Part shown: positions 1-12,379 of the stretch, one piece after another
Layout of the letters: each line of letters begins with the position of its first letter
How positions within the stretch are numbered: the first letter of the stretch is position 1
DNA from: Hemerocallis citrina
Lineage: Eukaryota; Streptophyta; Magnoliopsida; Asparagales; Asphodelaceae
NCBI GenBank assembly: GCA_017893485.1
Contig: CM030362.1
Coordinates: 184,720,175 to 184,784,174 of the forward strand
Direction: 5' to 3'
DNA length: 64,000 nucleotides
Program-made: the position numbers and the translations under genes
Notes under the pieces: model-generated
Told to the model about the DNA's origin: nothing
Databases searched by the model: none
What the model saw: the letters and a program-made list of their open reading frames with translations, nothing else

Positions 1-633
1 ACACAATCCTCTCAATCTTTTACTCACAACTTACTACTAAATTAGACTATAGTTTTAGAAAGATATAACTGCATATGAATATAGCCATGGGAGGGGGTAT
101 TTATACTAGAAATTAACTAGAATGAAGGGCTAGGATTAGTTGGTTGGTTGTAGGATGGAAGGCTAGGATGAGAGTAGGAGTTACCACAACTACCCACATT
201 CACATAACTACCTCCATGAACAGCATGACCAAATTCAAAACTCCCTCCAAAAAGAAGCAATCCGGCCATGAAAAGAGTGTGCTCTTGCACGTGTACGTGT
301 AGTGCACGTGCAAGCAACTAGGCCAAAAATTGTGCATTTTAATTTGTACAAAAGTAAAATAGACTTTTTAAATAAATTAATCCATGGGCTTTTAGTTTTA
401 TGGGCCAAAATAGTAAAATAAATAAAAATACATTTTGGGCTTTAAGAAAGAGGCTTTAAAATATGGCTTTCTATTTATTTAAAGAAAAGGCTTTTGTATA
501 AAAATAGTTTGAAAAATATATATTTAAATATTCATACACATCTAAATAAAAATAATTCAACTAAAATATTGCACGTGCACACTACATGCAAAATAAAATA
601 ATTTTTCATTAATTGAAAAATCAGGGTATTACA
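1..633 (-). repeat. Partial Tekay-type LTR, cut by window edge
   Basis: Read on the minus strand this begins with TGTAATACCC at position 633 and follows the first 680 or so bases of the LTRs at 8325 and 22380 in order: the A/T-rich U3 start, the CACGTGCA motifs, the TATA region and the early leader. It differs from those two far more than they differ from each other, so it is an older copy or a sister subfamily. As the polypurine tract lies next to it at 634, it is the 3' LTR of a minus-strand element. The rest of the LTR lies left of position 1. Confidence 0.85.
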
Positions 634-718
634 ACACTCCCTCCTTAGAATAGTTTCGTCCCCGGAACTACAGTCAAGAGCGAGAAAAACAAAATACAAC
701 ACAACACAAGAACAAAAG
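634..718 (-). other. Tekay internal 3' end with polypurine tract
   Basis: This is the reverse complement of the 22295-22379 segment that ends the Tekay element. It includes the purine-rich plus-strand primer AAGGAGGGAGTG next to the LTR and the stretch after the pol stop codon. Homology stops near 718, where unrelated tandem repeats begin, so the rest of the element is missing. Confidence 0.8.
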
Positions 719-1060
719 AATGGCGAACCATTTCTTACCCGCTTATGAGCGAGTAATTTGAAGCGGAATTGAGCCAAGTGTTGGACTCCGAACTCTTCGT
801 TTAAGAGAGATTCAACAGTTGTGGGAGTAGTTCTAAATGGTGAACCACTTCTTACCCGCTTATGAGCGAGTAATTTGAAGTGGAATCGAGCCAAGTGTTG
901 GACTACGAACTCGTTGTTAGAGGAGGTTAACGAGTTGTAGGAGCAATTCTGAATGGTGTGTTGCCCTGCCCTTGCTTGTTTGCAAGTGGCTAAAGCAACG
1001 TCGAACCAAGTATTGGACTCCAAACTCGTTTTTTGAGCTTAGTAAGTTGTGGGAGCAGCC
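719..1060 (-). repeat. Diverged ~116-bp tandem monomers (TR-GAG tail)
   Basis: Three monomers can be aligned by the repeated minus-strand phrase GTTCGGAGTCCAACACTTGG and its variants, spaced about 117 and 115 bp apart. They are homologous to the array at 60440-61610 on the plus strand. This is the tail repeat of the TR-GAG family, in a short and diverged form. Confidence 0.75.
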
Positions 1061-1389
1061 ATGTAGGAGAAGCTGGACTTTGAACTTACCATTTAGTGAG
1101 TCGTGACTCGGAGAGATAGAGATGAAGCAAGAACAATAATTTTCAATGAAAAAATGCAAAGTTTTATTGAGATAAACTAAGTGGCCGCTTCAATAGGGCG
1201 AGCCATTATTATATGCTATTGGCCGGGTTACAAGCATCGGCCTTAATGAAAATCAAGATCCTACTTCTATGATAAGGTGAAGATCTCTTGGGAGGAGCTG
1301 GGTTCTCCCTCCGTTGGACCTCCTTGGATAAGGTGGAAGACGGCCGCAGGTTCTGAGTCTTGAAGCTCGGCGGGCCTCTCTCTTCGTTT

Positions 1390-3098
1390 GTAGGCTCCTC
1401 AGGGGGGATGCTCGGCCCCATCTTTTTGGATGAACTTGGTCAGGTATCCCCGCTGTATGAGTTCTTCGATCTCCTCCTTGAGAGCCCGACAATCATCCGT
1501 GTCGTGGTTGTGGTCCCTGTGAAAGTGGCACCACTTATCCTTTTTGCTCTTCTTACCAGGGATATTTATTCTAGGGGGAGCACGGAATAACCCTTCCTTG
1601 TCCACCTCCATAAGAACTTCTGATATATTAGCAATGAGGGGGGTGAACTTCTTAAAATGAGGAGTCGGGCGGCGCTGGCCATTGCCGTCCTTCTGGGATT
1701 TTTGGAACCCCTCTTCGCTTATATTCTTCTGTTTGTTCCCGGAAGATGATTGTTCAAGAGTAGGGGATTGAGAGCCTCTTCCACTCGTATGTACTTTTCC
1801 ACCCTAAGTAGGAGTTCTGAGAAGTCCCAAGGAGGCTTCTTGGCAAGGGATGCCTTGAGGCGAGTGTCGGTGACGTTGCGGTCGAATGCGGCAGAGGCTA
1901 CTGATTGGTTGAGGGAAGGAATGAACCGGGCTTCGGCGGTGAAGCGTCGAACATAATCCCTTAGGCGTTCACCCTTTTCTTGGTTGAGGGTCACCAGAGA
2001 TACACTTGTTTTCTCGTCCCAGCGGCTACTCACAAAATGAGTAAGGAAGAGCCCTTCGAACTGGTCGAATGAGAAGATGGAGGCCGGGGCGAGTCGAGAG
2101 TACCATTCTCTTGCAGACCCCTTCAGCGTGGCAGGGAAGATCTTGCAGAGGAGGGTGTTGAAGCCTGGTGGATCATCATGAGAGTTTTGAAACTCTCTAT
2201 GTGATCCGCGGGGTCCGACTCCCCGGTATACGCTTTGAAGTGAGGCGGCTTGAAGTTCTCTGGGACAGGGGCCTCCATGATGGTGCGGGAGAATGGAGGT
2301 CTGCTTGGATGAAGGTTTATCGCCTGTTGCACTTCTTCCCTGTCAATTCGGCCGAGGCGCCACTCCATCTCGTGGAGACGGCAGTAGACTGAGTCTTCTC
2401 TTTGATCATATCTTGCCGAGCCCCGGGACTCATCTTCGTATGTGGGTGGACTGGGGCTGCGGCGATGGTAGCGTGGAGATGGACGAGGACTGGTAGTGTG
2501 AAGGCAGTGGCTCCTAGTTGGCTCATGAGTAGGTGGCCTCTGGTCATTCTTTGGGGCAATATTGAGAGCCCGTAAGACTGTCGCTTGGAAGTCTTGAAGA
2601 TCTGCCCTTATGACTGGTGCCTCTCCAGCTTGGCGGTCCCTATGTGTGGCCCGGCATACTGGAGAATGAGTTCTCTGCCGATGATGCTGAGGGGACTCTC
2701 TTCGCCTCTTCGGGGAGGGGATCTTCTGGTCCTCGGTCGGCGGGGGGTCCAGACTCTTAAGGCCCCTGGGTGCTCAGGTTGATGGACCCCCCAAGGGCTC
2801 ACCATCCATTCAGGCGAGTTCTGAGGTCGACCCCCTTTTGGCGATCGGCAATCACTTGACGAAGATCCCGCTCGGGAGGGCTTTGAGAAGCCATAGATTC
2901 AACTGAAGGATTGGGACCCACGACATGGTCATGAGGAGGATGTTGCTTCGGACGACTCCGACGGGAGCCCCCTTGGGCAGCCCCCCGAGACCCTGGAGGG
3001 GCCTGTTGAGGTGGAGCACCTTGAGTTGGAGGAGGAGGAGGAAGAGAAGTGGTTCTTCTGCTGGAGACCTCTGACTTCCCCTTATGTTTTGGGTGCAT
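1390..3098 (-). pseudogene. TR-GAG gag pseudogene
   Basis: A gag gene broken into several frames. The start ATG is near 3098, with a Pro/Gln-rich N-terminus. Around 2368-2123 is the start of the retrotransposon gag domain (YTGESDPADHIESFKTL). Around 2033-1719 is its continuation (QEKGERLRDYVRRFTAEAR, then LAKKPPWDFSELLLRVEKYI). At 1611-1399 is the C-terminal Cys/His block with CHFHRDHNHDTDDC followed by LKEEIEELIQRG. The intact counterpart at 58356-60119 has the same order. Frameshifts separate the pieces. In life the protein would form the virus-like particle of the element; this copy cannot. Confidence 0.85.
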
Positions 3099-3167
3099 GG
3101 CTTGAAAGTAGTCTCGCTGATGAAGTTAGGTCGGCTTGCTTTTTCGTTTCCCACATACGGTGCAATC

Positions 3168-3743
3168 TGTTATCGCTAAATCTGGTGTGGGGGCAAACAG
3201 ATAGAATTTGTGGATTCTTAGAGATACCGAATAGTCAAACCTGTTGACCTTCACCAACTTGTTGACTTGGTCTCTTGCCGCTGCAGCGAACCTGCAAAAA
3301 GTGCGAAACACCGGGGTTGATCCCGGCAACGCACCCTCCGACGCTCAAGTCAATAATCAGAAAGATTATGAAAGAGCTTTGATTGGCAAAAGATTGATTA
3401 CCTCTTAATGGTGGTGGATGGGGGGGTATTTATAGCCGCCTTTGGGATCAGTTTAGGAATGAAATCCCTAATTCCCAGTGAAAGGATAGAGCGAATCAGG
3501 ACCGTTGATTGAATACAATCAGAAATCCTAATTCTATCCAGCTGGACTGGGTTTCCTGTGGGTTGGGACCCGCACCCAGTTAAGGCGGTTCCGTTCGTGG
3601 GTTATTGGGCCTTTGTGAAAAAAGACCCAGTACCCATCTCAGACCCGTTTGTAGGTAAAATTACTGTTTTACTCCTGAGCTTTAAGATTCGTGTCCGATT
3701 TGAACGGTCTCGATTTAATCCCAATTTGAGCCATATTAGCAGC
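3168..3743 (-). repeat. Partial TR-GAG LTR with primer site
   Basis: Reverse complement of about 57668-58284: the block holding the AAGCTCAGG phrase, the region before the TATA-like stretch, and the terminal phrase before the primer site. The primer-binding site (minus strand, about 3165-3147) reads TGCACCGTATGTGGGAAA, a decayed form of TGGCGCCGTCTGTGGGAA at 58288. The outer 115 bp of the LTR are missing at 3743. Confidence 0.75.
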
Positions 3744-3779
3744 ACATGAGATAAGGAAGACAGCGACAATGACGAGCGA

Positions 3780-5659
3780 CATGTAGCTACTGTCGCTGCT
3801 GCTACTCCGCGACCTGCGGCTGTTGCTGTTCCATGCGATGGCGCGGCTTCAGGGGAGGCCGCTCCTGCCCCCTCTCCTTCGATAGTGGGGGGGACTGTTG
3901 CTTCTCCTTTGACAGCAGCAAGTGCGGCGGATGACGCTGCTGCTCCTATCCCGCCTCCGACAGTGCGAAGCGCTGCGACCACTTCAACAGCACCAAGTGC
4001 AGTGGGTGATGCCGCTCAATCGTCTAACCTTGACATGCACGGCCAACCACGTCAACCACGCTATCGATCTATCCAAGAGGTGTACGACGACACAACATCG
4101 ATGGAAGAAGTCGGGTTGTGTATGCTAGCTGCAAAGGAGCCTGCGAGCTTTGCCGAAGCCGAGAAACAAGCATATTGGCGACGTGCAATGGAGGAAGAAT
4201 TGACCGCTATTCAAGACAACGAGACATGGGAGATCACAAATCTACCGAGTGGACATAGGCCTATCGGCCTGAAGTGGGATTATAAACTGAAGAAGAATCC
4301 ACAAGGAGCCGTAGTCAAGCACAAAGCGCGTCTTGTTGCGAAAGAGTACGTGCAAAGCAGGGAGTGGACTTCGAAGAAGTATTTGCACCGATAACGAGAC
4401 TTGAGACAGTGAGGCTACTCATTGCTTTAGCTGCTCAAGAAGGTTAGGAGGTACATCATATGGACGTCAAATCGGCATTCCTCAACAGCAAAATCTGTGA
4501 AGAGGTATACGTATCTCAACCTCCTGGCTATGTTGAACAGGGCAATGAACACAAAGTGCTAAAACTGAAGAAAGCTCTCTATGGTCTTCGTCAAGCTCGA
4601 CGTGCATGGAATTCCAAACTCGACAAAAGCTTGACGTCACTTGGCTTCGGGAGGTGCTCCTTGGAGCATGCCATATATAAGATAAACGTGGAGGACTCAA
4701 GCTTGTTGGTCGGCGTGTACGTTGATGACCTGATTATCACAGGATCAAGCAACGCAGAGATTGCAAGATTCAAGGCACAGATGAAATAGGTGTTCAACAT
4801 GAGTGATCTCGGGCTGCTGTCTTACTACTTGGGGATTGAGGTATCTCAAACACCCTAAGGAATTGCATTGTGCCAATCCACGTATGCTGCCAAGATACTT
4901 GAGAAGAGTGGGATGTCGAATTGCAATCCAAGTCAAACTCCAATGGAGCCGAGACTGAAACTCAGCAAGGTGAGCCATTATCCTCCCGTCGACACAACAT
5001 ACTACAGAAGCATCACTGGTTGTCTGAGATATTTGGTGAATACACGGCCAGACATAGCTTATGTGGTCGGGATAGCAAGCAGATTCAAGGAAGAACCAAC
5101 TACGCAGCACTTGGCGGCAGTGAAGCAAATCCTCAGGTACATTCGGGGTACAATTAATTTTGGGTGTTTTTATGTGAGAAAAGATTGGGAAGAACCATGC
5201 TTGGTCGGCTATAGTGACAGCGACTTAGCTGGTGACATAGATGATCGCAAAAGCACATCCGGAGTCGCTTACTTCCTTGGAGACAACATCATTAGCTGGG
5301 TGTCGCAGAAGCAGAAGATCGTGGCGTTATCATCCTGCGAGGCGGAGTATATCGCTGCGTCCACTGCTGCTTGTCAAGGGATATGGCTCAGTCGGTTGCT
5401 AGAAGATCTGAAGAAGAAGACGAAGTGCAAAGTATTACTCAAGGTAGATAATAAGTCGGCGATCGCTCTCTGCAAAAATCCAGTCTATCATGACAGGAGT
5501 AAACACATTGACACGAGGTACCATTTCATTCGTGGATGTGTGGAGAGAGGGGAGATTGAAGTGGAATATTTAAACACAAATGATCGGCTCGCCGATATCT
5601 TGACGAAATCACTTGGACGACTAAAGTTCCTCGAGATGCGCGAGAAGATCCGGGTGTAG
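3780..5659 (+). pseudogene. Ty1/copia pol remnant (RT and RNase H)
   Basis: The reading frame opens in an Ala/Pro-rich linker that normally joins integrase to reverse transcriptase. It continues with the RT entry motifs (GLKWDYKLKKNPQG, KHKARLVAKEY), shifts frame near 4360, and resumes with MDVKSAFLN, ALYGLRQA and the catalytic YVDDLIITG near 4720. Stops interrupt it near 4447, 4787 and 4857. From 4868 the RNase H part is open: DSDLAG, KSTSG, SSCEAEY, KVDNKSAI and the terminal SKHIDTRYHFIR block. Gag, protease and integrase are absent. It lies directly beside the truncated TR-GAG LTR, so its 5' half was lost. Confidence 0.9.
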
Positions 5660-5697
5660 AAAGTGAAGCGTTGATACAATAAGATTAAGGACGTGAA

Positions 5698-5938
5698 TGT
5701 TGGTGATAATCTTGTTATTCTGTTTTTTTATCGTTAGTTTGTTTAGATTGCTGAGTTGTTTTGTTTGTTAAAACAACTTTGATTCTACTCCTCTTTAGTT
5801 CAGATGTTTAGCAAAATAACTGGTGTTCTGTTCTCTCTTTACTAGCCTCTTTTTACTACATCTACCTCCTTATCCTTTTTTTACTCTCTCCTTAACTAAA
5901 TTATCAATCTTATCTTATTCACTAAAAAAAAAAACAAC
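5698..5938 (+). repeat. Probable short copia 3' LTR
   Basis: The pol stop is followed by a degenerate polypurine tract (ATTAAGGACGTGAA) and then TGTTGGTGATAATC, a typical copia LTR start. The T-rich stretch that follows suits a short LTR. No second LTR is present for comparison. The right end is set by the A-run before CAACGA and is uncertain. Confidence 0.5.
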
Positions 5939-7487
5939 GACCAGCTAACTGAGATCTAAATGTATAAAGCAGTTTTGCTTGAGATAAGCTTTACAGTGTT
6001 TCTTTCTTATTTGGGCGTTCATTTTATATGGGGAAACAACCCACCTCAAACAAGAACTGGTTGTTAGTCACTCACACTGGACTACAAGGATTATGCTTTT
6101 GAACTACATGCTCGCACTAGTTACACTTATGTGTGCATGCTCCAAAGAAATTTATCTTAATAAGAAAGTAAGGACACATGCCTGACGGATCAGTTTGGCA
6201 CTGAATAGTCACAATACATATGATAGTCCATGAGCTCAATCCAGAATAACTCATTAATTTTCTAGACCGAAATGCAAATTCTGAACAGTGAAAGATGTCA
6301 CTATAATTTTGACTATGCTTATGTTCTTTCCATTTGCCACTCTGCTTGCACTTGTCGACTCTTATGATCAGGCATCACACATTCACACTGCTAAGAAGAG
6401 GGCCAAGGTAGATTTTTGTTTTATTTCATTTTTCATCTTAGAAGATCAGTCAGTTATTTTATAATAGAATATATAATATATTTTTTGGCTGGGGTCTTAG
6501 GATTTTATCCGTCTATCAAAAAAAAAAACAAAAAGCTTGATTGATGTGTTTCCTTGGTGTTATAGTTAGAAATCCTTTTAAGGGTGTTGGACTTGTATTT
6601 TGATGTTTTTTCCTTATTGTTGTGTGGTCTATTTTTTGTTTCAGGCACGTTCGGTTCCCCTGCTTTAAAGTCAGCAAAGCGATGCTGACGTACATGAGCA
6701 GTGATGTTCAAAAAATTCTCCTGTTTGCAAAATCATATATTTTCTACTCAGTCACTGCATGCTTCTAAGATATTAGGAATTCTATTTGTCAAGCATTCCT
6801 TTATTGTTGAAATTTCTTTATATGATTCACGTGGCAAACTCAAAGATTTTGGACAAGCTTTGATGTTATTATTGTACTAGAAGACATGGTCGAGAAAAGA
6901 TGAAATGGATGAACTTGAAGATTGGGTTAGAAGTTCATAAAAAAGAAATTGGATGGACGTAAACTTAGTGGAAGATTACTAAGGATCAACTTCTAGAAGG
7001 AACGAAGGATTGTACTCAACTTATAAACATGATGCTTGTCTTAGAAGTCCAAGAAACTGGAAAGGATCTGAGATAAAGAACTTACTGGAAGCTACCTTTT
7101 ATGGGCCATCTTCTAGAAGGATGATACTTAAAATAAAGTAGTTGGCAGCATCTCATTTGTTATTCATCAAAATATCTTACAAAATGATCGACGTAAACCT
7201 TAACCTTATTATAAGATATTGACACTAATACGAGTACAGTTGGTTATGGTTTTCAAGTAACCTCCTATTTAATAGAACACGTAACCCCAAAAGATATTTA
7301 TCAAGCAACATAACTGATGTGATCCCCAGTCCCTATCTATCGGCAAACTTGCATTTGATGGTAACTTATTCTGCTTCGACTCCTATTAATAACAATATTC
7401 GGTGCTACCTAAGTAGGATTATGAAGCAAGGATGTTTGGATACAGGGTGGGCCAAAGTGAATTTATGGTAAGAAAACCCGAATGCCT
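5939..7487. other. No gene recognised; one possible LINE tail
   Basis: About 1.5 kb of A/T-rich sequence without a convincing reading frame on either strand. The stretch at about 6430-6531, ending GGATTTTATCCGTCTATC followed by an 11-A run, resembles the 3' end of a plant LINE on the plus strand. The rest could be host intergenic DNA or old repeats. Confidence 0.35.
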
Positions 7488-7496
7488 GATTGTAGC
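7488..7496. repeat. Target-site duplication GATTGTAGC (left copy)
   Basis: GATTGTAGC occurs immediately before the T-rich (minus-strand poly-A) end of the retroposon at 7497 and again at 26821-26829, immediately beyond its other end. A nine-base match exactly at both boundaries is good evidence for one retroposon insertion. Confidence 0.6.
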
Positions 7497-8319
7497 ATTT
7501 TTTTTTATTTTTTTTTTATTTTTTTTTATTTTTTTGGAGGGAAAATGTGGAATCTGACCATCCTGTTTCATTAATAAGAGTTTAACGAAACAAACCCAGA
7601 GTACTGGGCCCAAGTACAAACTACATACAGAAAATAAAACATACATGAAGCTACATGACGCGTACAAACAACAAATTTCTCCAACAACCCTGTAGGGTGG
7701 GCCGACAAATAAGCTCGGTCTAGCAAAATTGTGAGTACGTCAGTTTAGCTTCGTACAGTGCCTCCACGGCACATGCACACCCACCTGAGACAAGTCTGGC
7801 AGGATTTTATTACCCGCCGATCCCTGCCTTCACCTCGCTGGGAGGACCCCATCTTTGGGCCCACACCCCGCAGAACGAAAACTGACCCCACGGCACACGC
7901 ACAACAATCGCACCCTCCCACCATCTCCACCACATCTCCTACAAACGTGTCAGTAGCTCCCACAGCCGCTACCAAAGAGATAGCTGTGAAGAGGATACCT
8001 TAACCTCTCACATAGCGCTTTCTCAGGCGATTTCTCACCACACAACTATCTCGATCACCCCACCAAACACCACACTCCAGGAGAGAGCCGTGTAAAGGAT
8101 ACCTTCACCTCTCTCACGCTCAAGTTCTCTTCGACGATTTCTCACCACACAGACTTATCTCGACTCATACTCACACTTCGAGGGAAGAGACGACGCTGTC
8201 ACGAGTCAGTGGCCTAAGCTGGAGGAAATTCAATAGCCTGATAGTAGGCGCTGTGAAGACTTCACCAGCGACATCGTCGGACACTCTTGACCAACCATAC
8301 CCAAACCCCACACCCCATT
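7497..8319 (-). mobile_element. Minus-strand polyadenylated retroposon, 3' part
   Basis: On the minus strand this piece ends in an A-rich tail of the form (TAAAAAAAAA)n at 7540-7497, as LINE or SINE-like retroposons and processed transcripts do. No endonuclease or reverse transcriptase frame is visible. Two tandem copies of a ~104-bp segment occur, seen from the phrase AGGATACCT at 7992 and 8096. The other part lies at 25871-26820, beyond the Tekay insertion. Shared phrases such as CCCCATCTTTGGGC near 7848 and 26040 link the two halves. LINE-derived is my best guess. Confidence 0.55.
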
Positions 8320-8324
8320 ACCTG
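8320..8324. repeat. Target-site duplication ACCTG (left copy) of the Tekay element
   Basis: ACCTG directly precedes TGTAATACCC, and the same five bases follow the 3' LTR at 25866-25870. Five bases is the expected length for a Ty3/gypsy integrase. Confidence 0.9.
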
Positions 8325-8893
8325 TGTAATACCCTGATTTTTCAATTAATGAAAAATTATTTATTTTGCACGTAGTGTGCACGTGCAATATTTTGTTTGG
8401 ATTATTTTATTGATGTGTATAAATATTTAAATATTTTCTCACATTATTTTGTACAAAAAGCCTTTTTTTTAAACAAATAGAAAGCCTTATTTTAATTTAA
8501 TGAAAAATCCTTTTCTTAAAAAGCCCAAATGTATTTTTATTTTATTTATTTTAATAAACCATTTTGGCCCAAAAATAAAGCCCATGAATAAATCTATTTT
8601 TAATTAAACTTGTCATGTAGAAGACTAATTTATCATTATTTTATTTTTGTACAAATTAAATTGTACAAATTTGGTCCTAGTTGCATGCACGTGCACTACA
8701 CGTACACGTGCAATGCACACTCTTGATGGGGCCGGTTTGCATTCTTTTTGGGAGGAAATTTTGAATTTAGTCATGGTGTTCATGGAGGTAGTTTTGGGGA
8801 TGTGGGTAGTTTTTATAACTCCTACTCTAATCTTGGCCCTCCATTCTACAACCAACTAATCAATCTTGGCCCTCCATCTTACTTGTTTTCAAG

Positions 8894-8901
8894 TATAAAT
8901 A
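8894..8901 (+). promoter_or_regulatory. Probable LTR TATA box
   Basis: TATAAATA followed by a C-run and CTCATGGC about 570 bp into the LTR; the same is at 22948-22955 in the 3' LTR. The solo LTR of a related family has TATAAATA at 38298-38305 in a comparable place. It is the best candidate for the Pol II start region. Confidence 0.6.
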
Positions 8902-9063
8902 CCCCCCCTCTCATGGCTATTTTCATATGCAAATTTTATCTTTCCAAACTATAGTTTAATTTAGTAATAGTGTGAGTTATAAAAGATAGAGAGATTGTGT
9001 GGGAGTGCTTGCTTGTTCCAAGGAGGAGTGGCCGGCTACTACAAGGGGAGCATTCGGTTTTGC

Positions 9064-9066
9064 TTG
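9064..9066. repeat. 3-bp target duplication TTG of the CACTA element
   Basis: TTG precedes CACTACAACA at 9067 and follows GTTGTAGTG at 14576-14578. The uninterrupted 3' LTR has a single TTG at the equivalent site near 23120, which proves the empty site. Confidence 0.95.
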
Positions 9067-9299
9067 CACTACAACATATTTTGCTTTCTACAGCAGATTT
9101 ATTACAGCATTTATGTGTTAATGCTGTTAGAAATGATCAATAATAGCATTTCTGAAGAAAATGTTGTCTTTAAATTATTTTGAAATTTACTTTTAACTAT
9201 GACAACATTTTTGAAATATTGTATTTTTTACAGCATTTTAAAAATGCTATTATATTTGTAAATAAATTGAATAGATAGGGTAAAAAAAGAATTCTAACT

Positions 9300-9670
9300 C
9301 AAAAATCCAAAACCATCTCTACTCCTCTGTTCCTCCCCCGATCCAAATAATAATAATAAAAAACTTTCCTCCACAACCCTATTCCAAATCCCCAATCACT
9401 GCGTCCCCATCTCCCTTTCCCTACCGCCCTCTTCTCCTCCCTGCAACCTGACACTATCGTCCCTCTCTCTTCTTCGTCGCCCTCTTGTCCCCGCCCCCCG
9501 ATACCACCTGCTGTCATCGCCCTCTCTTCCTCGTCGCCCTCTTCACCTCTCTGCCCCCCGATACCACACGCTAGCTGTCGCCCCCTCTTCCCCGTCGCCT
9601 TCTCCTTCTCTCCCTCGCCAGCTAGTCTGACCTTCTCGCTCCTCTTTCTCTCGTGCTGTCGACCACCGTG
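9300..9670 (+). other. C/T-rich leader-like exon, probably captured host sequence
   Basis: A sharply C/T-rich block, unlike its A/T-rich surroundings, ends in GGGGGTAACA, a plausible splice donor followed by T-rich intron-like DNA. This resembles the 5' untranslated exon of a plant gene. I cannot identify the donor gene. A second exon-like block with AG before and GTGAGC after lies at about 10633-10695. Confidence 0.3.
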
Positions 9671-12316
9671 CCGGGGGTAACAACTTTTTCTCTTGCATTA
9701 AGGATAGTTTATTGTAATGTTTTTCCATGGTTTATGGAATCTGGAATTATTAGTCTGTTTATTGTAATGTTTTTCCATGGTTTATCTTTCATTAAATTTT
9801 GTCAAGGTGATAGGCATGTTATATATTGCTTAGACTGTGTTTGGTTTGAGATTTGATAATGTTATACTCTTTCATTCTATTTTGCCAAGATGGTATGCAT
9901 GTTATTGCTTAGACTACTTAAGAAATTCTCACACTTGGATCGATCTCTTTCTCAGCCTAGAAAGCAACACCATTAAGATGGTAGAAGCAACATCATAATC
10001 AGTATGTTATCAGTTATAAAACACAACTTTTTCTAGTTTCATTTAGGCTGCATCATACTTTTTGTTATTTTATACAACTTTAATAGTATTTTAGTTTCGG
10101 ATTTAGGAATGGAGCTGTACAGAAGTAGGCGATATATTGAAGAGAAGTTCTGTACCAGATTGGCCATTACTTGGGACGCATTTTACCTTATTTGGGACAC
10201 ATCCCTGGGTGTATGTAACTCATTTTACTGTAACTTTTTGGTGGATATGTTGTTTGTATACAAGTTCATTTGCCATCAATGGATGGGAAAATGGCACTAG
10301 TTCCCTTAGCAGACATGCTTAATAAATCTCTCGAAATATCTGGTATGTACTGGAAATGGAAATACATATTCTATTAAATATTCATTCATGCAACATAGTT
10401 CAAATTGTTGTGTTGTCTGATGAGTTAGTTACTATTCTGTATTGACAGGATATATGGAGATTATTTCTCTTGAGTTTTTTATGTTGTTAACAGAAGAATA
10501 GTCTTTTTACCTTCTATTGCTTCCTAAATTACTTTGTACTGTCTCCTGATAAGCTTTTGTTTGAATTTTTTTGTTTGCTATTTTTCCATCAGAATTTATC
10601 CTAACTTAGAATATTTATTAATGTATGATCCAGGTTGATGATTATGATAAATCAACAAAGGGAGTAGTTTTTACAACAGAGGCCATATCAACCAGGTGAG
10701 CAGGTAAATGACTATCTTATATATGTACAATCTGTGTGGTTTATTGACCATCGAGAATGGTGATAATCTCAAATATCAATTTTTTAAAATACTAAATCAG
10801 AACTTGTGACCTGGCATCTATGAAACATTTTGCAAGTGTACAATCTGTGCTGTAAATATTTAGTCTTGAATATGGTATTAAAAAAAAGAAAAGAAATATA
10901 TAGTCTTGAAATTTTCAATCTTAAATATGACCATTAATATATGACATTATATTCTTAATTTCTTATATGTACGAACCAATTTCCTTATTCACATTGAAAC
11001 TATAAACTAGCTCACATAATATATTAATGAAAAAACAACCTGTTTCAAGGATTTCAAACTTAGTTTATCACAATATGTCATCGTGATAAAAATACCCATC
11101 ATAGGATAATTTGCTAAATAACTAGGTTCCATTCTGTTAAAGTTTGATAATTATATCTCAGTGAATGAGTGAGTCTAACTTGATATTTGCTACCAACTTT
11201 GGTGTAAGGTACTTTATGATTTCATTTTATCATTTTAGAATACACTAAATTGCTTATTTCTAGCAGAAAAGATAAAAGAGAAACTTTTGAAGTGTAAAGT
11301 ATTTGTATTTTGGTTTCCATATCAAAGTGTATTGAATTATACTTATAAAATGCATGGATTTTAGTATATGTCAACACATTAAACAGGTACAACTCAAAAT
11401 CAAGACTCAAGAAAGCTCCATATTTTTCACAAGATTCTGAGTCATATAGACATATTTGTATAAGACTTCAGAAACGAAAGCTTGAACAAGTGTTCCAGAC
11501 GAAGAAATATAGCTATATATATACCATGAGTAGACGATGCTAAAGCTTAAAATGGACAAGGATTGAATTGTATTCATCTCCTGCAATTTCATAACGGCAT
11601 GCTCGACACATGCCATTCCTTCTGGTATGCTTCATGAATGTAACAACTGACCATCCATACGCGAATCGACTAAGATTTATTCAGAGAGCCAGAGTTGGCA
11701 GGCATTACAACTTATTCAAATTAGTTTCTACATGAAAACTCCATGCCTTTAGTTCTTTGTTTGACTGCCACATTTAAGTTTTGATGTATCATCAATCTTA
11801 TTTTCTTTGATACAACACTTAAGCCTGTTTTTCACACACTTCAACAACCATGAGTGTAAGTAGCTGCACAACATTTCTTAATGTCTTCTGACAGGAAGTT
11901 GGTTTATTAGAAGGCCTTAAGTGAAATAATCTTGGTTTATTATGAACTAAATAAATACCATGATTAGAAAACTTGCAGCATCTTTGGGAGCTTCTGTAGT
12001 AACTTTTACTCCTTTGAACAATATTAATGAAAGATTCACAACACCTTTTTTTTGTCTAAAGCCCCCTTCATTGCCAGGATATACAGATGAACCGAGAAAC
12101 TGCTAAATTAGGGAACTAACAGGATCATTCAGCCAATATATACTTCGATAATAATGAATTCAGAGAGTATAAGAGAGTTCTAAGGTTATGACCATGAAAT
12201 TACTGTAGTGGGTCATTTCTTCGATAATCAAGACAGCATATTGGTCCAATAACCTTAGTCTAATAAGAAGAAACAAAGGGAGTTGTAAAGTTAGGCTGCC
12301 TAGGTTATTTAGTAAG

Positions 12317-12347
12317 TTGTACACTGAGACGTGAAGCATGTGGGTGC
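12317..12347 (+). repeat. 31-bp direct repeat left of the kinase fragment
   Basis: The phrase with core TGAAGCATGTGGGTGC occurs here and again at 12989-13019, with 29 of 31 bases alike. The two copies bracket the captured kinase fragment. Confidence 0.8.
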
Positions 12348-12379
12348 ATCTTACTAAGAATAAGTAATTGATGTGGATA

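Larger units (their letters stand above)
719..3743 (-). mobile_element. Decayed gag-only LTR retrotransposon (TR-GAG type)
   Basis: Minus-strand order is partial LTR (3743-3168), primer site, leader, gag remnant (3098-1390), 3' untranslated segment and tail repeats. Every block has a counterpart in the same order in the better preserved copy that starts at 57551. No protease, reverse transcriptase or integrase is present in either copy, which fits the described class of terminal-repeat retrotransposons with a GAG domain. The LTR lacks its outer ~115 bp and the tail is cut at 718, so neither end is original and no target duplication can be read. Confidence 0.75.
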
